Source of the DNA: Capsulimonas sp039928515 | GTDB taxonomy: Bacteria > Armatimonadota > Armatimonadia > Armatimonadales > Capsulimonadaceae | DNA: 7,811 bases | Direction: 5' to 3' (one strand) | Assembly (NCBI RefSeq): GCF_039928515.1 | Contig: NZ_JBDSSZ010000193.1 | Shown: positions 6,246 through 7,811 of the stretch, piece by piece | Numbering within the stretch: position 1 is the first letter of the stretch | Layout: each line of letters opens with the position of its first letter | Translations under genes and position numbers: made by a program | The notes under the pieces: model-generated | The model's database searches: none | The model's input: the letters and a program-made list of their open reading frames with translations, nothing else | Told to the model about the DNA's origin: nothing

Positions 6246-7745
6246 ATGTCGACCGACCTTCAAGACCTGCCGGATTGGCGGGCGCAATCCGAGAATTACG
6301 AGTGTCCAGAGTGGTTCCGAAACGCCAAGTTCGGCATCTGGGCGCACTGGGGGCCGCAATGCGTCGGCGCCATGGGCGATCATTACGCGCCCGGCATCTA
6401 CGGCCCCCACCCCGGCGACAAGACCTACGTTACCAGCGACACGATCTATCAAGAGCACATCCAGCGCTACGGGCACCCCACGGAGCACGGTTTCAAAGAC
6501 ATCTGTAATAGCTGGAAGGCGGAGAAGTGGGCCCCGGAGCATCTGATCGGGCTGTACAAGGCGGCCGGGGCCAAATACTTCGTCTGCCTCGGCAACCACC
6601 ACGACAACTTCGACAACTGGAACTCGGCGCATCAGCCATGGAACTCCGTGAACGTCGGTCCGAAGCGCGACCTCGTCGGCGGATGGGCGGCGGCCGCCCG
6701 CGCCGAAGGACTGCGCTTCGGCGTCAGCCTGCATGGATGGCAGGCCTGGAAGTACTACGCCAACGCCGCCGGACATGACAAGACCGGCCCTTGGGCTGGC
6801 AAACCCTACGATGGCGCGCTGACAAAAGAAGACGGCGCCGGCCAGTGGTGGGAAGGCCTCGACCCCAAAGCCCTCTACGCCACCGATCAGGACCCCACGA
6901 CCGAACCCGACGCCGCCTACACCGACAAGTGGAACCGTCGCATGCTCGATGTGATCGATCAATATCAGCCCGACCTGCTCTACATCGACAACTGGGACCG
7001 CTCGGTCTATGGCGGCGCGCAGGGCGACGATGTGATCGGGCACTTCTACGAACAGGGAACGGAGGACGGCAAGATCGACGTCGTGTTCACCCGCAAGCAC
7101 ATGCCCGAATCCGAGCGGCATCGGGCGCTCTGGAACGTCGAGCGCGGCTTGCTCGACGCCGTGCAGCCGCTGGCATTTCAGACCGAAACCTGCATCGGCA
7201 ACTGGCATTATCACTACGGCGTCCACTACAAATCGAGCACGGATGTGATCCGGATGCTGATCGACGTCGTCAGCAAAAATGGAAACTTCCTGCTCAATAT
7301 CCCGCTCAAGGGCGACGGCAGTCCCGATGTCCTAGAACTCGAACTTCTCAAAGACATCACCGAGTGGATGGAAACGAACTCAGACGCTATCTACGACACC
7401 CGCCCCTGGCGTGTCTTCGGCGAAACGGAAGCTGGCAGCGCCGCGACCGAAGCGCCGAGCTGGAACGAAAACGAAAAGCTCACCGAACTTCAAGGCCAAA
7501 TTCGATACACCTCCAAAGGCGATACCCTCTACGCCTTCCTCCTCGCAACTCCGACCGGCGAAGTCACCTTGCCCAGCGTCCAACCGACTTCGGTTGACGG
7601 TGCTTCGGTCGAACAGCTCGGACATGGACCGATCCCGTTTCACTTGGATAGTAATGGACGATTGGTTCTGGAGGCTGTGTCTGCGACGACAGTGCGTGGG
7701 ACGAATGGGGCGGCGACGGTATTTCGATTGAGTGGGATTTCGTGA
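6246..7745 (+). CDS. GH29 alpha-L-fucosidase family protein
   Basis: A 499-residue glycoside hydrolase expected to release alpha-L-fucose (or a related sugar) from oligosaccharides with retention of configuration. GH29 signatures: WFRNAKFGIWAHWGPQ (23-38), KYFVCLGNHHDNFDNW (110-125), FGVSLHGWQAWKYY (158-171), LLYIDNW (244-250, with D248 as the likely nucleophile), TETCIGNWHYHYG (313-325) and SKNGNFLLNIPL (343-354). About 385-499 looks like the C-terminal beta-sandwich. A tryptophan-rich stretch (about 182-215, containing WWEGLDPKALYA) lies between the barrel motifs; from memory it occurs in a fucosidase subgroup from soil and marine bacteria. The N-terminus is polar, with no signal peptide. 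An in-frame TGA at 6210 and the first ATG at 6246 rule out a longer, secreted form. It follows the GH13 gene by 115 bases and has its own operator and promoter. The family call is firm. The substrate is unknown, and the acid/base residue cannot be assigned by eye because it varies within GH29. Confidence 0.92.
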   Translation: MSTDLQDLPDWRAQSENYECPEWFRNAKFGIWAHWGPQCVGAMGDHYAPGIYGPHPGDKTYVTSDTIYQEHIQRYGHPTEHGFKDICNSWKAEKWAPEHLIGLYKAAGAKYFVCLGNHHDNFDNWNSAHQPWNSVNVGPKRDLVGGWAAAARAEGLRFGVSLHGWQAWKYYANAAGHDKTGPWAGKPYDGALTKEDGAGQWWEGLDPKALYATDQDPTTEPDAAYTDKWNRRMLDVIDQYQPDLLYIDNWDRSVYGGAQGDDVIGHFYEQGTEDGKIDVVFTRKHMPESERHRALWNVERGLLDAVQPLAFQTETCIGNWHYHYGVHYKSSTDVIRMLIDVVSKNGNFLLNIPLKGDGSPDVLELELLKDITEWMETNSDAIYDTRPWRVFGETEAGSAATEAPSWNENEKLTELQGQIRYTSKGDTLYAFLLATPTGEVTLPSVQPTSVDGASVEQLGHGPIPFHLDSNGRLVLEAVSATTVRGTNGAATVFRLSGIS

Positions 7746-7752
7746 CCTATCC

Positions 7753-7804
7753 CCCCCAGCCCAATTCGTGTAGGTAATCGGCCCTTCCGCCCCAATTCTG
7801 GGGG
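7753..7804. repeat. Short inverted and direct repeats after the GH29 gene
   Basis: CCCCCAG (7753-7759) is the exact inverted partner of CTGGGGG (7798-7804), 38 bases apart. CCCAATTC occurs twice in direct orientation (7760-7767 and 7791-7798). A smaller hairpin, CCCCA-ATTC-TGGGG, lies inside the right end. No T tract follows, so this is not a standard intrinsic terminator. It could be part of a dispersed intergenic palindromic repeat or a weak transcription-end structure. The window ends seven bases later, so its extent cannot be judged. Confidence 0.4.
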
Positions 7805-7811
7805 ACCCGAT

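Noticed and set aside
6240..7226. A 328-codon open frame on the minus strand
   Set aside because: It is antisense to the GH29 gene and has a repetitive valine/glycine-rich composition typical of a reversed GC-rich frame.
4256..7745. A polysaccharide-utilisation operon formed by the GH13 and GH29 genes
   Set aside because: The two genes are separated by a promoter and operator, and no transporter, regulator or sugar-metabolism partner is present. Co-transcription is possible, but nothing in the sequence shows it.

Overview
The window holds four protein genes from a bacterial chromosome of fairly high GC content. From left to right they are: an almost complete mfd on the minus strand (cut by the left edge), a small membrane-anchored N-acetylmuramoyl-L-alanine amidase on the minus strand, a GH13 alpha-glucan-active enzyme on the plus strand, and a GH29 alpha-L-fucosidase-type enzyme on the plus strand. 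No RNA gene, insertion sequence, CRISPR array, phage gene or integration site was seen. A free-living bacterium with a large glycan-degrading repertoire fits these genes. Groups such as Armatimonadota or the Planctomycetes/Verrucomicrobia are possible, but this is a guess from gene content, not a placement.

Layout: mfd runs leftward from its ATG at 3400. It stays open for 1133 codons and leaves the window before its stop, so a search that requires a stop codon would miss it. The 150-base gap above it carries a strong Shine-Dalgarno sequence, a terminator-like hairpin and a consensus -10 box. The amidase gene (3551-4135) is divergent from the GH13 gene (4256-6130). The 120 bases between them hold back-to-back promoters. 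The amidase -10 box sits so close to the ATG that a leaderless mRNA is predicted. Between the GH13 and GH29 genes, 115 bases carry a LacI-family-type operator next to a near-consensus sigma-70 promoter, so the fucosidase gene probably has its own regulated transcript. The last 66 bases are non-coding and GC-rich, with short repeats and an inverted repeat cut close to the window edge.

Function: mfd (transcription-coupled DNA repair) and the amidase (peptidoglycan turnover) are housekeeping genes. The two glycosidases lack signal peptides and so probably act on oligosaccharides in the cytoplasm. They do not form a complete polysaccharide-utilisation locus: no transporter, regulator or sugar kinase gene is visible. 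I found no convincing undescribed system. The most useful observations are the operator and promoter before the GH29 gene, the leaderless amidase prediction, the mfd leader hairpin and the unresolved GH13 subfamily.
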